A stretch of DNA of 64,000 nucleotides from NCBI RefSeq assembly GCF_014851675.1, contig NZ_JACVAE010000001.1, positions 868,001 to 932,000 of the forward strand, written 5' to 3'. Both the position numbers and the translations under genes were made by a program. This DNA is from Rhizobium sp. ARZ01. GTDB lineage: Bacteria > Pseudomonadota > Alphaproteobacteria > Rhizobiales > Rhizobiaceae. Below, one piece after another: positions 18,197-27,020 of the stretch; position 1 is the first letter of the stretch; each line of letters begins with the position of its first letter. The notes beneath the pieces are model-generated. The model was not told the origin of the DNA, did no database searches, and saw only the letters and a list, made by a program, of their open reading frames with translations.

Positions 18197-18220
18197 GTGA
18201 ACGCTTGTGCAAGCGCTCAC
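18197..18220. repeat. Large inverted repeat in the clpX-lon intergenic region
   Basis: Arms GTGA-x-CGCTTG and CAAGCG-x-TCAC (18197-18220) flank a 2-nt centre, with a single mismatched pair. This dyad of DNA-operator shape (24 bp, short centre) lies about 265 bp before lon in a 368-bp gap. No regulator can be assigned. Confidence 0.5.
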
Positions 18221-18257
18221 GGGCCGAATCAAGGGCATGTGGCTGGCGGCTGTTCTT

Positions 18258-18278
18258 CCGGCCAATTCTCGTGGCCGG
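18258..18278. repeat. Second inverted repeat upstream of lon
   Basis: A perfect 7-bp repeat, CCGGCCA (18258-18264) and TGGCCGG (18272-18278), with a 7-nt loop. It may be a second hairpin after clpX or part of the lon control region. Confidence 0.4.
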
Positions 18279-18370
18279 GCCGCGCGCGGAGACGTCCTCA
18301 AGCTCCGCAACAGGTACCGCCCCTAGCGTTCGTTCTTTGGGTAAGGTGTTCGTGGTGACTTCCCAGCGGG

Positions 18371-18399
18371 CTTGAAAAGTAGTTAACAGTACTCCACTT
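18371..18399 (+). promoter_or_regulatory. Candidate RpoH-type promoter of lon
   Basis: CTTGAA (18371-18376) is followed after 15 nt by CTCCACTT (18392-18399), a degenerate match to the heat-shock -10 seen before clpP. lon is heat-shock controlled in many proteobacteria, which is the main support. The match itself is weak. Confidence 0.35.
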
Positions 18400-18483
18400 G
18401 AGGGTGGAAAAAGAGGGCCGGACTAAGCGCAACAGGGCGCCCGGCATCAGCTCCCGGCAACGGGAAGTTGGAAAGGACATGAC

Positions 18484-20910
18484 ATGACGAAGAAAACGTC
18501 TGGCGCGCACGAAAGCTTGGCTTTCCCGGTTCTGCCGCTGCGCGATATCGTGGTGTTCCCGCACATGATCGTGCCGCTGTTCGTTGGCCGCGAGAAGTCC
18601 ATCCGCGCGCTGGAGGAGGTGATGGGAACGGACAAGCAGATTATGCTTGCCACCCAGATCAACGCCAGTGACGACGATCCGGAACCCGATGCGATCTACA
18701 AGGTCGGCACGGTCGCGAATGTATTGCAGCTTCTCAAGCTTCCCGACGGCACCGTAAAGGTTCTGGTGGAGGGCCGCGCACGCGCCGAGATCGACGGCTA
18801 CACCGACCGCGAGGACTTCTACGAGGCGATGGCGCACGTGCTGCCCGAGCCCGAAGAGGATCCGGTTGAAATCGAAGCGCTCTCGCGCTCAGTCGTTTCC
18901 GAATTCGAAAATTACGTAAAGCTAAACAAGAAGATTTCGCCGGAAGTCGTTGGCGCCGCGAGCCAGATCGAGGATTACTCGAAGCTGGCCGATACGGTTG
19001 CCTCGCACCTCTCCATCAAGATCGTGGAAAAGCAGGAGATGCTCGAGACGACCAGTGTCAAGCTGCGCCTTGAAAAGGCGCTCGGCTTCATGGAAGGCGA
19101 GATTTCGGTTCTGCAGGTCGAGAAACGCATCCGCTCGCGTGTAAAACGCCAGATGGAGAAGACCCAGCGCGAGTACTACCTGAACGAACAGATGAAGGCG
19201 ATCCAGAAGGAGCTCGGCGACGGCGAGGATGGCCGCGACGAGATGGCCGAACTGGAAGAGAAGATCTCCAAGGTCAAGCTTTCGAAGGAGGCCCGCGAGA
19301 AGGCGGATGCGGAGCTGAAGAAGCTGCGGCAGATGAGCCCGATGTCGGCAGAGGCGACGGTCGTTCGCAACTACCTCGACTGGCTGACCGGCATCCCTTG
19401 GAACAAGAAGTCGAAGATCAAGGCCGACTTGAACAATGCGGAGAAGATCCTGGACGAGGATCATTTCGGTCTCGACAAGGTCAAGGAGCGCATCGTCGAG
19501 TATCTGGCTGTGCAAGCTCGCTCGACCAAGATCAAGGGCCCAATCCTGTGCCTCGTCGGTCCTCCGGGCGTCGGCAAGACCTCGCTTGCGAAGTCGATCG
19601 CCAAGGCCACGGGACGTGAATATGTCCGCATGGCGCTCGGCGGCGTGCGTGACGAGGCCGAGATCCGTGGTCACCGCCGCACCTACATCGGCTCGATGCC
19701 CGGCAAGGTCATCCAGTCGATGAAGAAGGCAAAGAGGTCCAACCCGCTCTTCCTGCTCGACGAGATCGACAAGATGGGCATGGATTTTCGCGGCGACCCG
19801 TCGTCGGCTCTGCTCGAGGTGCTCGACCCGGAACAGAACTCGACCTTCATGGATCATTACCTCGAGGTTGAATATGACCTGTCGAGCGTGATGTTCGTGA
19901 CGACGGCGAACACGCTGAACATTCCAGCACCCCTGATGGACCGCATGGAAGTGATCCGCATCGCCGGCTACACCGAGGACGAAAAGCGGGAAATCGCCAA
20001 GCGGCACCTGCTGCCGAAGGCGATCCGCGATCACGCCTTGCAGGCCAAGGAGTTTTCGGTCACCGATGATGCGCTGATGGCGGTGATCCAGCAGTACACT
20101 CGCGAGGCTGGTGTCCGTAACTTCGAACGCGAGCTGATGAAGCTCGCCCGCAAGGCGGTCACCGAGATCATCAAGGGCAAGGCCACCAAGGTCGAGGTGA
20201 CGGCGGAGAACATCGACGATTTCCTCGGCGTACCGCGCTTCCGCCACGGCGAAGCCGAGCGCGAGGATCAGGTCGGTGTTGTCACGGGTCTTGCCTGGAC
20301 CGAGGTCGGCGGCGAACTGCTGACGATCGAAGGCGTGAGCCTGCCGGGCGGCAAGGGCCGCATGACGGTGACGGGCAACCTGAAGGACGTCATGAAGGAA
20401 TCGATTTCGGCGGCGGCATCCTATGTCCGCTCGCGTGCCATCGATTTCGGCATCGAGCCGCCGCGCTTCGACAAGACCGATATTCACGTGCACGTGCCGG
20501 AAGGTGCGACGCCGAAGGACGGCCCGTCGGCCGGCATCGCAATGGCCACCGCCATCGTCTCCATCATGACCGGCATTCCGGTTTCGAAGGATATTGCGAT
20601 GACGGGCGAAGTGACGCTTCGCGGCCGGGTACTGCCGATCGGCGGCCTGAAGGAGAAGCTGCTTGCGGCTCTGCGCGGCGGCATCAAGAAGGTGCTGATT
20701 CCGGAAGAGAACGCCAAGGATCTGGCGGAGATTCCTGATAACGTGAAGAACAACATGGAGATTGTTCCGGTCTCGCGCATGGGCGAGGTTATCGAACACG
20801 CGCTGGTCCGCAAGCCGGAGCCGATCGAATGGGATCCGTCGATGATTGAAACAAAGACCGTTGCAACCGTCGAATCGGTTGACGAAACCGGAGCCGCAAT
20901 TGCCCATTGA
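18484..20910 (+). CDS. lon: ATP-dependent protease Lon
   Basis: An 808-residue LonA protease: an N-terminal substrate-binding domain (from [20 protein letters not shown]), a coiled-coil, an AAA+ domain, and a C-terminal Ser-Lys protease. Walker A is GPPGVGKT (359-366) and Walker B is [13 protein letters not shown]. The proteolytic dyad is Ser682 in [12 protein letters not shown] and Lys725 in [10 protein letters not shown]. Start ATG 18484 follows GGAAAGGA. It degrades misfolded proteins and specific regulators. It has its own gap and promoter region, then a strong terminator. Confidence 0.98.
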   Translation: MTKKTSGAHESLAFPVLPLRDIVVFPHMIVPLFVGREKSIRALEEVMGTDKQIMLATQINASDDDPEPDAIYKVGTVANVLQLLKLPDGTVKVLVEGRARAEIDGYTDREDFYEAMAHVLPEPEEDPVEIEALSRSVVSEFENYVKLNKKISPEVVGAASQIEDYSKLADTVASHLSIKIVEKQEMLETTSVKLRLEKALGFMEGEISVLQVEKRIRSRVKRQMEKTQREYYLNEQMKAIQKELGDGEDGRDEMAELEEKISKVKLSKEAREKADAELKKLRQMSPMSAEATVVRNYLDWLTGIPWNKKSKIKADLNNAEKILDEDHFGLDKVKERIVEYLAVQARSTKIKGPILCLVGPPGVGKTSLAKSIAKATGREYVRMALGGVRDEAEIRGHRRTYIGSMPGKVIQSMKKAKRSNPLFLLDEIDKMGMDFRGDPSSALLEVLDPEQNSTFMDHYLEVEYDLSSVMFVTTANTLNIPAPLMDRMEVIRIAGYTEDEKREIAKRHLLPKAIRDHALQAKEFSVTDDALMAVIQQYTREAGVRNFERELMKLARKAVTEIIKGKATKVEVTAENIDDFLGVPRFRHGEAEREDQVGVVTGLAWTEVGGELLTIEGVSLPGGKGRMTVTGNLKDVMKESISAAASYVRSRAIDFGIEPPRFDKTDIHVHVPEGATPKDGPSAGIAMATAIVSIMTGIPVSKDIAMTGEVTLRGRVLPIGGLKEKLLAALRGGIKKVLIPEENAKDLAEIPDNVKNNMEIVPVSRMGEVIEHALVRKPEPIEWDPSMIETKTVATVESVDETGAAIAH

Positions 20911-20957
20911 GGGTAAACGAAAGCTCAAAATCGGCCCACTTTCGGGCTGAAACAAGG

Positions 20958-20984
20958 AAGACCGGCCGCAGCGCCGGTCTTTTT
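20958..20984 (+). terminator. lon terminator
   Basis: Stem AGACCGGC (20959-20966) and GCCGGTCT (20973-20980), then a T-run to 20984, about 48 nt past the lon stop. Canonical rho-independent form. Confidence 0.85.
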
Positions 20985-21039
20985 CGTTGAAAAAGGCTGT
21001 GAAAAGCCCGGAATTTCAACGTTTCTGCCTGAGACCCCG

Positions 21040-21067
21040 TTGCAGCGCCAAGGTCGATGCGTATTCT
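21040..21067 (+). promoter_or_regulatory. Candidate hupB promoter
   Basis: TTGCAG (21040-21045) and TATTCT (21062-21067) are spaced by 16 nt, about 50 bp before the hupB ATG. A plausible housekeeping promoter with a moderate -10. Confidence 0.45.
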
Positions 21068-21118
21068 GCCCCCGACTTGTATATGAGTCGTTTCGAACCG
21101 TATGAAAGGGGTGGAAAC

Positions 21119-21394
21119 ATGAACAAGAACGAACTCGTCTCCGCAGTTGCTGAGAAGTCCGGCCTGTCGAAGACGGATGCCGCGTCGGCTGTCGACGCTG
21201 TATTCGAGACGATCCAGGGCGAACTCAAGAACGGCGGCGACGTTCGCCTCGTCGGTTTTGGCAATTTCTCTGTATCGCGCCGCGAAGCCTCGAAGGGCCG
21301 TAACCTTTCGACCGGCGCAGAGATCGACATTCCGGCCCGCAACGTGCCGAAGTTCTCTGCCGGCAAGGGCCTGAAGGACGCCGTTAACGGCTGA
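21119..21394 (+). CDS. hupB: DNA-binding protein HU
   Basis: A 91-residue HU-family nucleoid protein starting MNKNELVSAVAEKSGLSK. The dimer core GDVRLVGFGNFSVSRRE and the DNA-binding arm with the conserved proline region (AEIDIPARNVPKFSAGKGLK) are complete. ATG 21119 has AAAGGGG upstream; an in-frame start at 20987 is rejected. It follows lon, the same order as clpPX-lon-hupB in many proteobacteria, but with its own promoter and terminator. Confidence 0.97.
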   Translation: MNKNELVSAVAEKSGLSKTDAASAVDAVFETIQGELKNGGDVRLVGFGNFSVSRREASKGRNLSTGAEIDIPARNVPKFSAGKGLKDAVNG

Positions 21395-21440
21395 TGAGTT
21401 TGCTTGGCGGCCGGGCACGAGGCCGGCCGCCCGGGTATCG

Positions 21441-21467
21441 AGGGTTCGGTGTTAGCCGAACCCTTTT
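21441..21467 (+). terminator. hupB terminator
   Basis: Stem AGGGTTCGG (21441-21449) and CCGAACCCT (21456-21464), loop TGTTAG, then TTT. Canonical, about 47 nt past the stop. Confidence 0.85.
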
Positions 21468-21516
21468 GCATTTTCGGGGCCTTGCAGGCTCCTGCGGTTT
21501 GCTCTACGGCTTTCCC

Positions 21517-21656
21517 GTTCTCAGGGCGGGGTGAAAGTCCCCACCGGCGGTAAGGGGATTGCCCAAGCCCGCGAGCGCCTTGCCGGTCCGCCGGAGAGGG
21601 TCAGCAGATCCGGTGCAACTCCGGAGCCGACGGTTAAAGTCCGGATGAAAGAGAAT
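21517..21656 (+). promoter_or_regulatory. FMN riboswitch (RFN element)
   Basis: The complete six-helix FMN aptamer is readable. P1 is closed by TTCTC (21518-21522) and GAGAA (21651-21655). The conserved blocks in order are AGGGCGGGGTGAAAGTCCCC, ACCGGCGGTA, GGTCAGCAGATCCGGTGC, AACTCCGGAGCCGACGGT and AAAGTCCGGATG. A GC-rich hairpin (about 21662-21694, CAGG-GAAA-CCTG core) follows and may be the expression platform. The next gene is a transporter, not a riboflavin-synthesis gene, so the switch should reduce flavin uptake when FMN is plentiful. Confidence 0.97.
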
Positions 21657-21745
21657 GAAAGCACCCGCGGGGCAGGGAAACCTGTCGCGTGTCTTGCGTT
21701 CATGCGTCCTGATTTGTGTTGGTCCTTGCGTTGCGGATGCATGAC

Positions 21746-22657
21746 ATGAATCAGACTATCCTCGGCATTTCATATTCCCGAGCCGTGGCCGGAGCCGCCT
21801 TCATGGTGCTTGCCGGCATCGCGTTTGCGATCCTCAACGTCGTCACGCAGTGGCTGACGATGAAGCTCGGCTTTCCCTCATCATCCGCAGCCTTCTGGCA
21901 ATATGCCTTCGCGCTCGCTTTTTCGTTGCCTTTCCTGTGTCGGGTCGGCCTTTCGGCAATGCGTACCGCTCATCCCTGGCAGCATGTCTTTCGGGTGGCG
22001 TTCGCCGCCTTCGGTGTCGGTGCCTGGGTCGCCGGGCTTGCCTCCGTGCCGATCTGGCAGGCGATCGCGTTGGTGATGACGTCGCCGTTCTTCATCATTC
22101 TCGGCGCGCGACTTTTTCTCGGTGAGCGGGTCGGTCCCGGCAGATGGGCCGCGACGGCTGTCGGTTTCACAGGGGCGATGATCATTCTCCAGCCCTGGTC
22201 TGATGGATTCACCTGGGCTGCGCTGCTGCCGGTACTTTCCGCGCTGTTGTGGGGTGCATCGTCGCTCATCACCAAGAACCTGACCGGTACAGAGCGCCCC
22301 GAAACCATCACCATCTGGCTGCTTGTGCTGCTGACGCCAATCAATGGCGCTTTGGCGCTGGCTGCCGGATTCGCGGTGCCGAGCGGGATGGCACTTGGCC
22401 TGTTTCTGCTTGCTGGATTGCTGACGGCGTTGGCGCAGTATCTGCTCACGCTCGCCTACACGGTCGCCGATGCGGCCTATGTTCAGCCCTTCGATGATCT
22501 GAAGCTGCCGCTCAACGTTTTCGCCGGCTGGCTCGTCTTTGGCTACGCACCGACCGGTTACCTCTGGCTTGGCGCTTTGCTGATCCTCGGTGCTTCGCTT
22601 TTCATCATGCGCAGCGAGATGCAGCGGGAGGGAATGTCGGCCGGTGCCTCCGCTTGA
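21746..22657 (+). CDS. ribN: Riboflavin transporter, DMT superfamily (RibN type)
   Basis: A 303-residue integral membrane protein with two EamA repeats and about ten helices, for example FMVLAGIAFAILNVVTQWLT, WQAIALVMTSPFFIILGA and LWLGALLILGASLFIM. By itself the family says little. The FMN riboswitch directly upstream identifies it as the flavin importer known in rhizobia as RibN. ATG 21746 or ATG 21737 are both possible; a GTG further upstream is less likely. The Shine-Dalgarno is poor, consistent with translation being set by the leader RNA. The function is mostly inferred from the riboswitch. Confidence 0.8.
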   Translation: MNQTILGISYSRAVAGAAFMVLAGIAFAILNVVTQWLTMKLGFPSSSAAFWQYAFALAFSLPFLCRVGLSAMRTAHPWQHVFRVAFAAFGVGAWVAGLASVPIWQAIALVMTSPFFIILGARLFLGERVGPGRWAATAVGFTGAMIILQPWSDGFTWAALLPVLSALLWGASSLITKNLTGTERPETITIWLLVLLTPINGALALAAGFAVPSGMALGLFLLAGLLTALAQYLLTLAYTVADAAYVQPFDDLKLPLNVFAGWLVFGYAPTGYLWLGALLILGASLFIMRSEMQREGMSAGASA

Positions 22658-22687
22658 AGCGCAGCTGACAGTGTAAAAGACGGACGC

Positions 22688-22705
22688 CTGTCATGCGCCT
22701 GTCAT
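22688..22705 (+). promoter_or_regulatory. PHO box (PhoB operator)
   Basis: Two perfect copies of CTGTCAT (22688-22694 and 22699-22705), separated by GCGC, make an exact 11-bp-periodic PHO box. It is 54 bp before the phytase-like gene, in the position where PhoB activates. No second paired copy was noticed in the window. Confidence 0.85.
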
Positions 22706-22758
22706 CCGCATCGCGCAGAACCCCCGTGTTTCGAGTGTCCGACACATGGGGATATTTC

Positions 22759-24951
22759 ATGACCAAGCGATCACTGCGCACGGCGTTTGCCGCCGTTCTC
22801 CTCGCATCCGCGGCCTTTCCGGCAGCAGCCGAACCGGTCTTCAACCGCATTGCATCTTTTGCCGTTGCCGACAATCTGCCCAATGGCGTCGATCCCAAGA
22901 CGCCGACCTCCTCGGAGATCATCACAGCGACGGCAGACGGCAACACGCTCGTCTATTCCGATAGCCCGCTGAAGGCGATCGGCTTCATCAACATCACCGA
23001 CGCCAAGGCGCCCAAGGCCGGTGGGACCGTCTCGTTCGAAGGCGAGCCCACCTCGGTTGCGGTCGTCGGCGGCAAGGCGCTGGTCGCGGTCAATACCCGT
23101 GAGAGCTTCGTCAAGCCCTCGGGCCTGCTGGCGACGGTCGACATCGCGACGAAGAAGGTCGACGCGACCTGTGATCTCGGTGGCCAGCCGGATTCGATTG
23201 CGATCAACAAGGACGGGACGCTTGCCGCAATCGCGATCGAGAACGAGCGGGATGAAGACCTCAACGACGGTGCTCTACCACAGATGCCGGCGGGCGATCT
23301 GGTCATCCTGTCGCTGAAGAACGGTGCGCCGGATTGTGCGACCATCAAGCACGTCGCGCTGACAGGGCTCGCCGAAATTGCCGATGAGGATCCGGAGCCT
23401 GAATTCGTCTCCTTCAACAGCCAGGACGAAATTGCCCTGACCCTGCAGGAGAACAACCATATCGTCATCGTCGACCGCAAGAGCGGTGCCGTAAAGGGGC
23501 ACTTCTCCGCTGGCTCCGTCGACCTGCAGAACATCGACACCAAGAAGGACGGCGCCATTTCCTTCACCGGAAAGAAGGAAGGCCAGAAGCGCGAGCCCGA
23601 CGCAGTGAAATGGCTCGACGACAACCGCCTGGTGGTTGCCAACGAGGGCGACTACGAAGGTGGCAGCCGTGGTTTCACGATCTTCGACAAGACCGGCAAG
23701 GTGCTCCATGAGAGCGGCCCATCGTTCGAATATGCGATTGCCTCGATCGGTCACTACCCGGACAAGCGCAACTCGAAGGGCGTCGAGCCGGAGGGCCTCG
23801 AGGCGGCGAAGTTTGGCGATGACAATCTCTTCTTCGTCCTTTCCGAGCGCGCATCGATCGTCGGCGTCTACAAGGATACCGGCGCCGAGCCGGAACTGCT
23901 GCAGCTTCTGCCATCCGGCATCGGACCGGAAGGCGCCGTCGCCATTCCCGGTAGAAACTTGTTTATCACGGCCAATGAGACCGATCTCGTCGAGGACGGC
24001 GGTGCTCGTTCGCACGTGATGATCTATGAGCGTGCAGAGGGTACGGCTGCCTATCCGCAGATAAGGTCGGCGGACAAGGACGGCCTGCCGGTCGGCTTCG
24101 GCGCACTGTCCGGACTGGCCGCCGCCAAGGACGAGCCGGGCAAGCTCTTTGCCGTCAGTGACTCGGTCTATTCTTTGGATCCGGCGATCTTCACCATCGA
24201 CGCGACGCAGAAGCCGGCACTGATCACCGACAAGCTCACCATCACCAGGGACGGCGCACCGGCGCAAAAGCTCGACATCGAGGGCATCGTTGGCGACGGG
24301 GAGGGCGGTTTCTGGCTCGCCTCGGAAGGCAATGCCGACAAGCTCTATGCAAACGCGCTGCTGCGCGTGAACAAGAAGGGCGAGATCAAGAAGGAGATCG
24401 CCATCCCTGCCGAACTGCGCGCCGGTGAAACCCGTTTTGGCTTCGAGGGGATAACGACGGTCGGCGAGGGCGACGAGATGGTGCTCTGGATGGCTGTGCA
24501 GCGCGAGTGGAAGGACGACGAGAAGGGCTTCGTCAAACTCGTATCCTACAAGCCTTCCACGGAAGAATGGGGTGCAGTGCGCTACCCGCTGGAAAAGGCG
24601 GGCGACGGCTGGGTGGGGATTTCCGAGATCACCATCAGCGGCGACTACGCTTATGTTATCGAGCGCGACAACCTGATCGGCAAGAACGCCAAGCTGAAGA
24701 AGCTGTACCGCGTGCCGCTGTCCGACCTGCAGCCATCAAAGCTCGGTGAGCCGCTTCCAGTGGTGAGGAAGGAAGAGGTGCGTGACTTCATACCCGACCT
24801 TAATGCGTTGAACGGCTACGTGGTCGATAAGGTGGAAGGCTTTGCGATCGATGCCGCGGGCAATGGTTATGTCGTGACCGACAACGACGGCGTGGACGAT
24901 TCTTCTGGCGAGACGCTGTTCTTCAGCGTCGGCCCGATGAACGCGATGTAA
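22759..24951 (+). CDS. Secreted esterase-like/phytase-family protein, phosphate-regulated
   Basis: A 730-residue exported protein. The Sec signal is MTKRSLRTAFAAVLLAS with cleavage near AAAE. The first half has repeating beta-propeller-like strands (SVAVVGGKALVAVNTR, SIAINKDGTLAAIAIENERD, LVVANEGDYEGGSRGF). The C-terminal half matches the esterase-like activity of phytase domain, with DIEGIVGDGEGGFWLASEGN, FGFEGITTVGEGDE and VEGFAIDAAGNGYVVTDNDG. A GGGG Shine-Dalgarno precedes ATG 22759. A perfect PHO box lies upstream, so it is probably made on phosphate starvation to release phosphate from organic esters outside the cytoplasm. The enzymatic specificity is not provable from sequence. Confidence 0.8.
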   Translation: MTKRSLRTAFAAVLLASAAFPAAAEPVFNRIASFAVADNLPNGVDPKTPTSSEIITATADGNTLVYSDSPLKAIGFINITDAKAPKAGGTVSFEGEPTSVAVVGGKALVAVNTRESFVKPSGLLATVDIATKKVDATCDLGGQPDSIAINKDGTLAAIAIENERDEDLNDGALPQMPAGDLVILSLKNGAPDCATIKHVALTGLAEIADEDPEPEFVSFNSQDEIALTLQENNHIVIVDRKSGAVKGHFSAGSVDLQNIDTKKDGAISFTGKKEGQKREPDAVKWLDDNRLVVANEGDYEGGSRGFTIFDKTGKVLHESGPSFEYAIASIGHYPDKRNSKGVEPEGLEAAKFGDDNLFFVLSERASIVGVYKDTGAEPELLQLLPSGIGPEGAVAIPGRNLFITANETDLVEDGGARSHVMIYERAEGTAAYPQIRSADKDGLPVGFGALSGLAAAKDEPGKLFAVSDSVYSLDPAIFTIDATQKPALITDKLTITRDGAPAQKLDIEGIVGDGEGGFWLASEGNADKLYANALLRVNKKGEIKKEIAIPAELRAGETRFGFEGITTVGEGDEMVLWMAVQREWKDDEKGFVKLVSYKPSTEEWGAVRYPLEKAGDGWVGISEITISGDYAYVIERDNLIGKNAKLKKLYRVPLSDLQPSKLGEPLPVVRKEEVRDFIPDLNALNGYVVDKVEGFAIDAAGNGYVVTDNDGVDDSSGETLFFSVGPMNAM

Positions 24952-24959
24952 TGGCACAA

Positions 24960-24993
24960 AATGCGAAGGTCGGGAACTCCCGGCCTTCGCATT
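24960..24993. terminator. Terminator between phytase-like gene and marR
   Basis: A 15-bp stem, AATGCGAAGGTCGGG (24960-24974) and CCCGGCCTTCGCATT (24979-24993), with one G-T pair and a 4-nt loop. It sits 9 nt past the plus-strand stop and 40 nt past the convergent marR stop, so it may serve both. Confidence 0.75.
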
Positions 24994-25034
24994 GCAGATG
25001 ATTGCCGACCGGCCGGGTAGTGCGGCCGTTCCAA

Positions 25035-25514
25035 TCAGCCTATAGCGCGCGTTTCCGGCAGGTCGGGCGTGGCCTCGTCCCTTTCGCGCTGGAGTTCCAG
25101 CGTCCGCGTGCTGAGACATTCGAGAATTTCGGCAAGTTGGGTCTTCTGCCCATCTTCCAGAATGTCGAAGATCGCCTTCACGACCTTCTCTTTGGGCTCC
25201 AGGGCGGCGTTTATGACCGCGCGCCCCGTTTCCGTGATGGAGACGATCTTCGCACGGCGGTCCTTCGGATCGGGTTCGCGAACGACCAGCTTGTCGCGCT
25301 CCAGCCCGTCGATCGCCTCGGTCACGGTCCGCGGCGCGAAACCCAACGTCGCGGCGATGTCCGTCGAGCGCTGCGGTCCTTCGCAAGATAGCAGAAACAG
25401 GAATTTGCTGCGGGCAAGCGACACGCCTTCATCCATCATCGCCTCGTTCACGAGGCGGCTGACCTGATGGTAGAGCTTGAACATGCCGTGAGCGAGTTCG
25501 ACCGTGTCATTCAT
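25035..25514 (-). CDS. MarR-family transcriptional regulator
   Basis: A 159-residue winged-helix regulator. The recognition helix and wing are TDIAATLGFAPRTVTEAIDGLERDKLVVREPDPKDRRAK, with the typical DxRxK wing end, and the dimer helices are N- and C-terminal. ATG 25514 (MNDTVELAHGMF) has no Shine-Dalgarno. Its promoter, TTGACA-N17-TATGTT, puts the start site almost on this ATG, so a leaderless message is possible; ATG 25526 in the same frame is the alternative. Divergent from the nuclease gene at 25743, which it may regulate. Ligand unknown. Confidence 0.85.
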   Translation of the reverse strand: MNDTVELAHGMFKLYHQVSRLVNEAMMDEGVSLARSKFLFLLSCEGPQRSTDIAATLGFAPRTVTEAIDGLERDKLVVREPDPKDRRAKIVSITETGRAVINAALEPKEKVVKAIFDILEDGQKTQLAEILECLSTRTLELQRERDEATPDLPETRAIG

Positions 25515-25521
25515 GAGCCGC

Positions 25522-25550
25522 AACATAAGGATATTGAGGGACCATGTCAA
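25522..25550 (-). promoter_or_regulatory. Promoter of marR
   Basis: On the minus strand, TTGACA (25550-25545) and TATGTT (25527-25522) are spaced by exactly 17 nt. The expected start site, about 25515, nearly coincides with the proposed ATG at 25514. Confidence 0.6.
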
Positions 25551-25586
25551 AAGAATTGACACATTCCAATCGAACTTCAACTCAGA

Positions 25587-25609
25587 CGTTGAACAATTGA
25601 TGATCAACG
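25587..25609. repeat. Inverted repeat in the marR/nuclease divergent region
   Basis: CGTTGA (25587-25592) and TCAACG (25604-25609) flank 11 nt containing CAATTG. It sits between the two divergent starts and is a reasonable MarR-type operator candidate. Confidence 0.4.
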
Positions 25610-25742
25610 CTCGATAACAACAACATCGGGCGCGGCGGCGCGCGTGATGTTTCCGCCCTGATGACCGCATTGAGTAGCGTATAACCCGGGGATCCAGTCG
25701 TTCGAGCATTGACCCCGCCGGAAGTGCAGGGGAATGTCGGGC

Positions 25743-27020
25743 ATGCCCTTCCGCTTTGTCCACACTGCCGATCTTCACCTCGATTCGCCGATTGCTTCAC
25801 TTGCCATGCGCAACGGGGAACTGGCGGAACTGGTGCGCGGTGCCACCCGGCGGACGCTGGAGCGGATCGTAGATCTGTGCATTTCCGAACAGGTCGATGT
25901 TCTCTTGATCGCCGGCGACCTTTATGACGGTTCGCAGACCTCGATGGCGACGGCCCTGTTCCTGGTGGCTCAGATGCGGCGTCTGGAGGCCGCCGACATC
26001 CGCGTGTTCATCATCCGCGGCAATCACGACGCACAATCGCAGATCACGCGCGAACTGACGTTCCCGGCGAATGTTCAGGTCTTCGACGGACGCGGCCGCA
26101 CAGTAAGAGCAGGGGCACTGGCGAACGGCCGGGAGGTCCATGTGCACGGCGTCAGCTTTGGTCAGCCGCATGCGCCCTCGAGCCTGCTCCCGAGCTTCAA
26201 GGCGCCGGTGCCGGATGCGATCAACATCGGCATGCTGCACACGAGCCTTGCCGGTTCCAGCCGGCACGACAAATACGCGCCGGCAAGCGTAGCCGACCTA
26301 GTGGCGCACGGTTTCGACTATTGGGCGCTCGGCCATATCCACCAGCGCGCCGTCCATTGCGAAAACCCGATGATTGTCATGCCCGGGATTCCTCAGGGGC
26401 GCGACATCAACGAGGCCGATGCGAAATCCGTAACCCTCGTCACTGTCAGCGATGAGGGCACGTTCGCTGCGGAAGAGCGCTTCCTGGCGATTGCTGCGTT
26501 CGAACGCCTGACGGTTGACCTCGGCAGCGTCGAGGATTGGGCATCGATGCTGCGCGACATTCGGGCCGCACTGGAACAGCGGAAGGAGAGGGCGCGTGCG
26601 GACCATCTGATCTGCAGGATCATGCTCTCCGGGACCACGCCGCTCGCCTGGCGCCTTCATCGCGACCATGATTTGCTGGCGGCGGAACTGCAGTCGGTCG
26701 CCGAAAGCGTCGGGGATTGCTGGATCGAGACCGTCGAGCTCTCGGTCGTTCAGCCGCGCGGGGATGAAGCACAGGCGGATATCGGCGCGTTCGCCGAACT
26801 CGCCGAAATCATCGAGCGCGAGATCGTGCCTTCGCATGCCTACCGCGAGGAACTGCGCGAGACGTTATCGGGCCTGATGTCGCAACTACCCCGCGAGGTC
26901 CGCGACCTGCTCGGAGCCGAGGAGGCCGCCGAGGCGGCGCTGCTTGCAAGTGCGGCTGAGTGTGGCGTGGTGGAAATCCTGCCGAAGCTCGCGGCAGTCG
27001 GTGAGGGAGACAGCGCCTGA
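25743..27020 (+). CDS. SbcD/Mre11-like metallophosphoesterase (YhaO type)
   Basis: A 425-residue DNA-repair nuclease-like protein. The N-terminal calcineurin-like domain has all metal motifs in order: HTADLHLDSP, AGDLYDG, RGNHDAQS, MLHTSL and ALGHIHQR. The C-terminal roughly 180 residues form the capping/partner region. ATG 25743 (MPFRFVHTADLH) matches the usual family start; ATG 25734, three codons earlier, is the alternative. It overlaps the next gene, a long coiled-coil ATPase, by 1 nt. The pair resembles the SbcD-SbcC/YhaO-YhaN organisation, so it probably acts on DNA ends or structures. The exact substrate is unknown. Confidence 0.88.
   Translation: MPFRFVHTADLHLDSPIASLAMRNGELAELVRGATRRTLERIVDLCISEQVDVLLIAGDLYDGSQTSMATALFLVAQMRRLEAADIRVFIIRGNHDAQSQITRELTFPANVQVFDGRGRTVRAGALANGREVHVHGVSFGQPHAPSSLLPSFKAPVPDAINIGMLHTSLAGSSRHDKYAPASVADLVAHGFDYWALGHIHQRAVHCENPMIVMPGIPQGRDINEADAKSVTLVTVSDEGTFAAEERFLAIAAFERLTVDLGSVEDWASMLRDIRAALEQRKERARADHLICRIMLSGTTPLAWRLHRDHDLLAAELQSVAESVGDCWIETVELSVVQPRGDEAQADIGAFAELAEIIEREIVPSHAYREELRETLSGLMSQLPREVRDLLGAEEAAEAALLASAAECGVVEILPKLAAVGEGDSA

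Noticed and set aside
18922..20955. 677-codon open frame antisense to lon
   Set aside because: High-GC codon bias opens the opposite frame. The composition is Arg/Leu/His-rich with no domain, and lon on the plus strand is certain.
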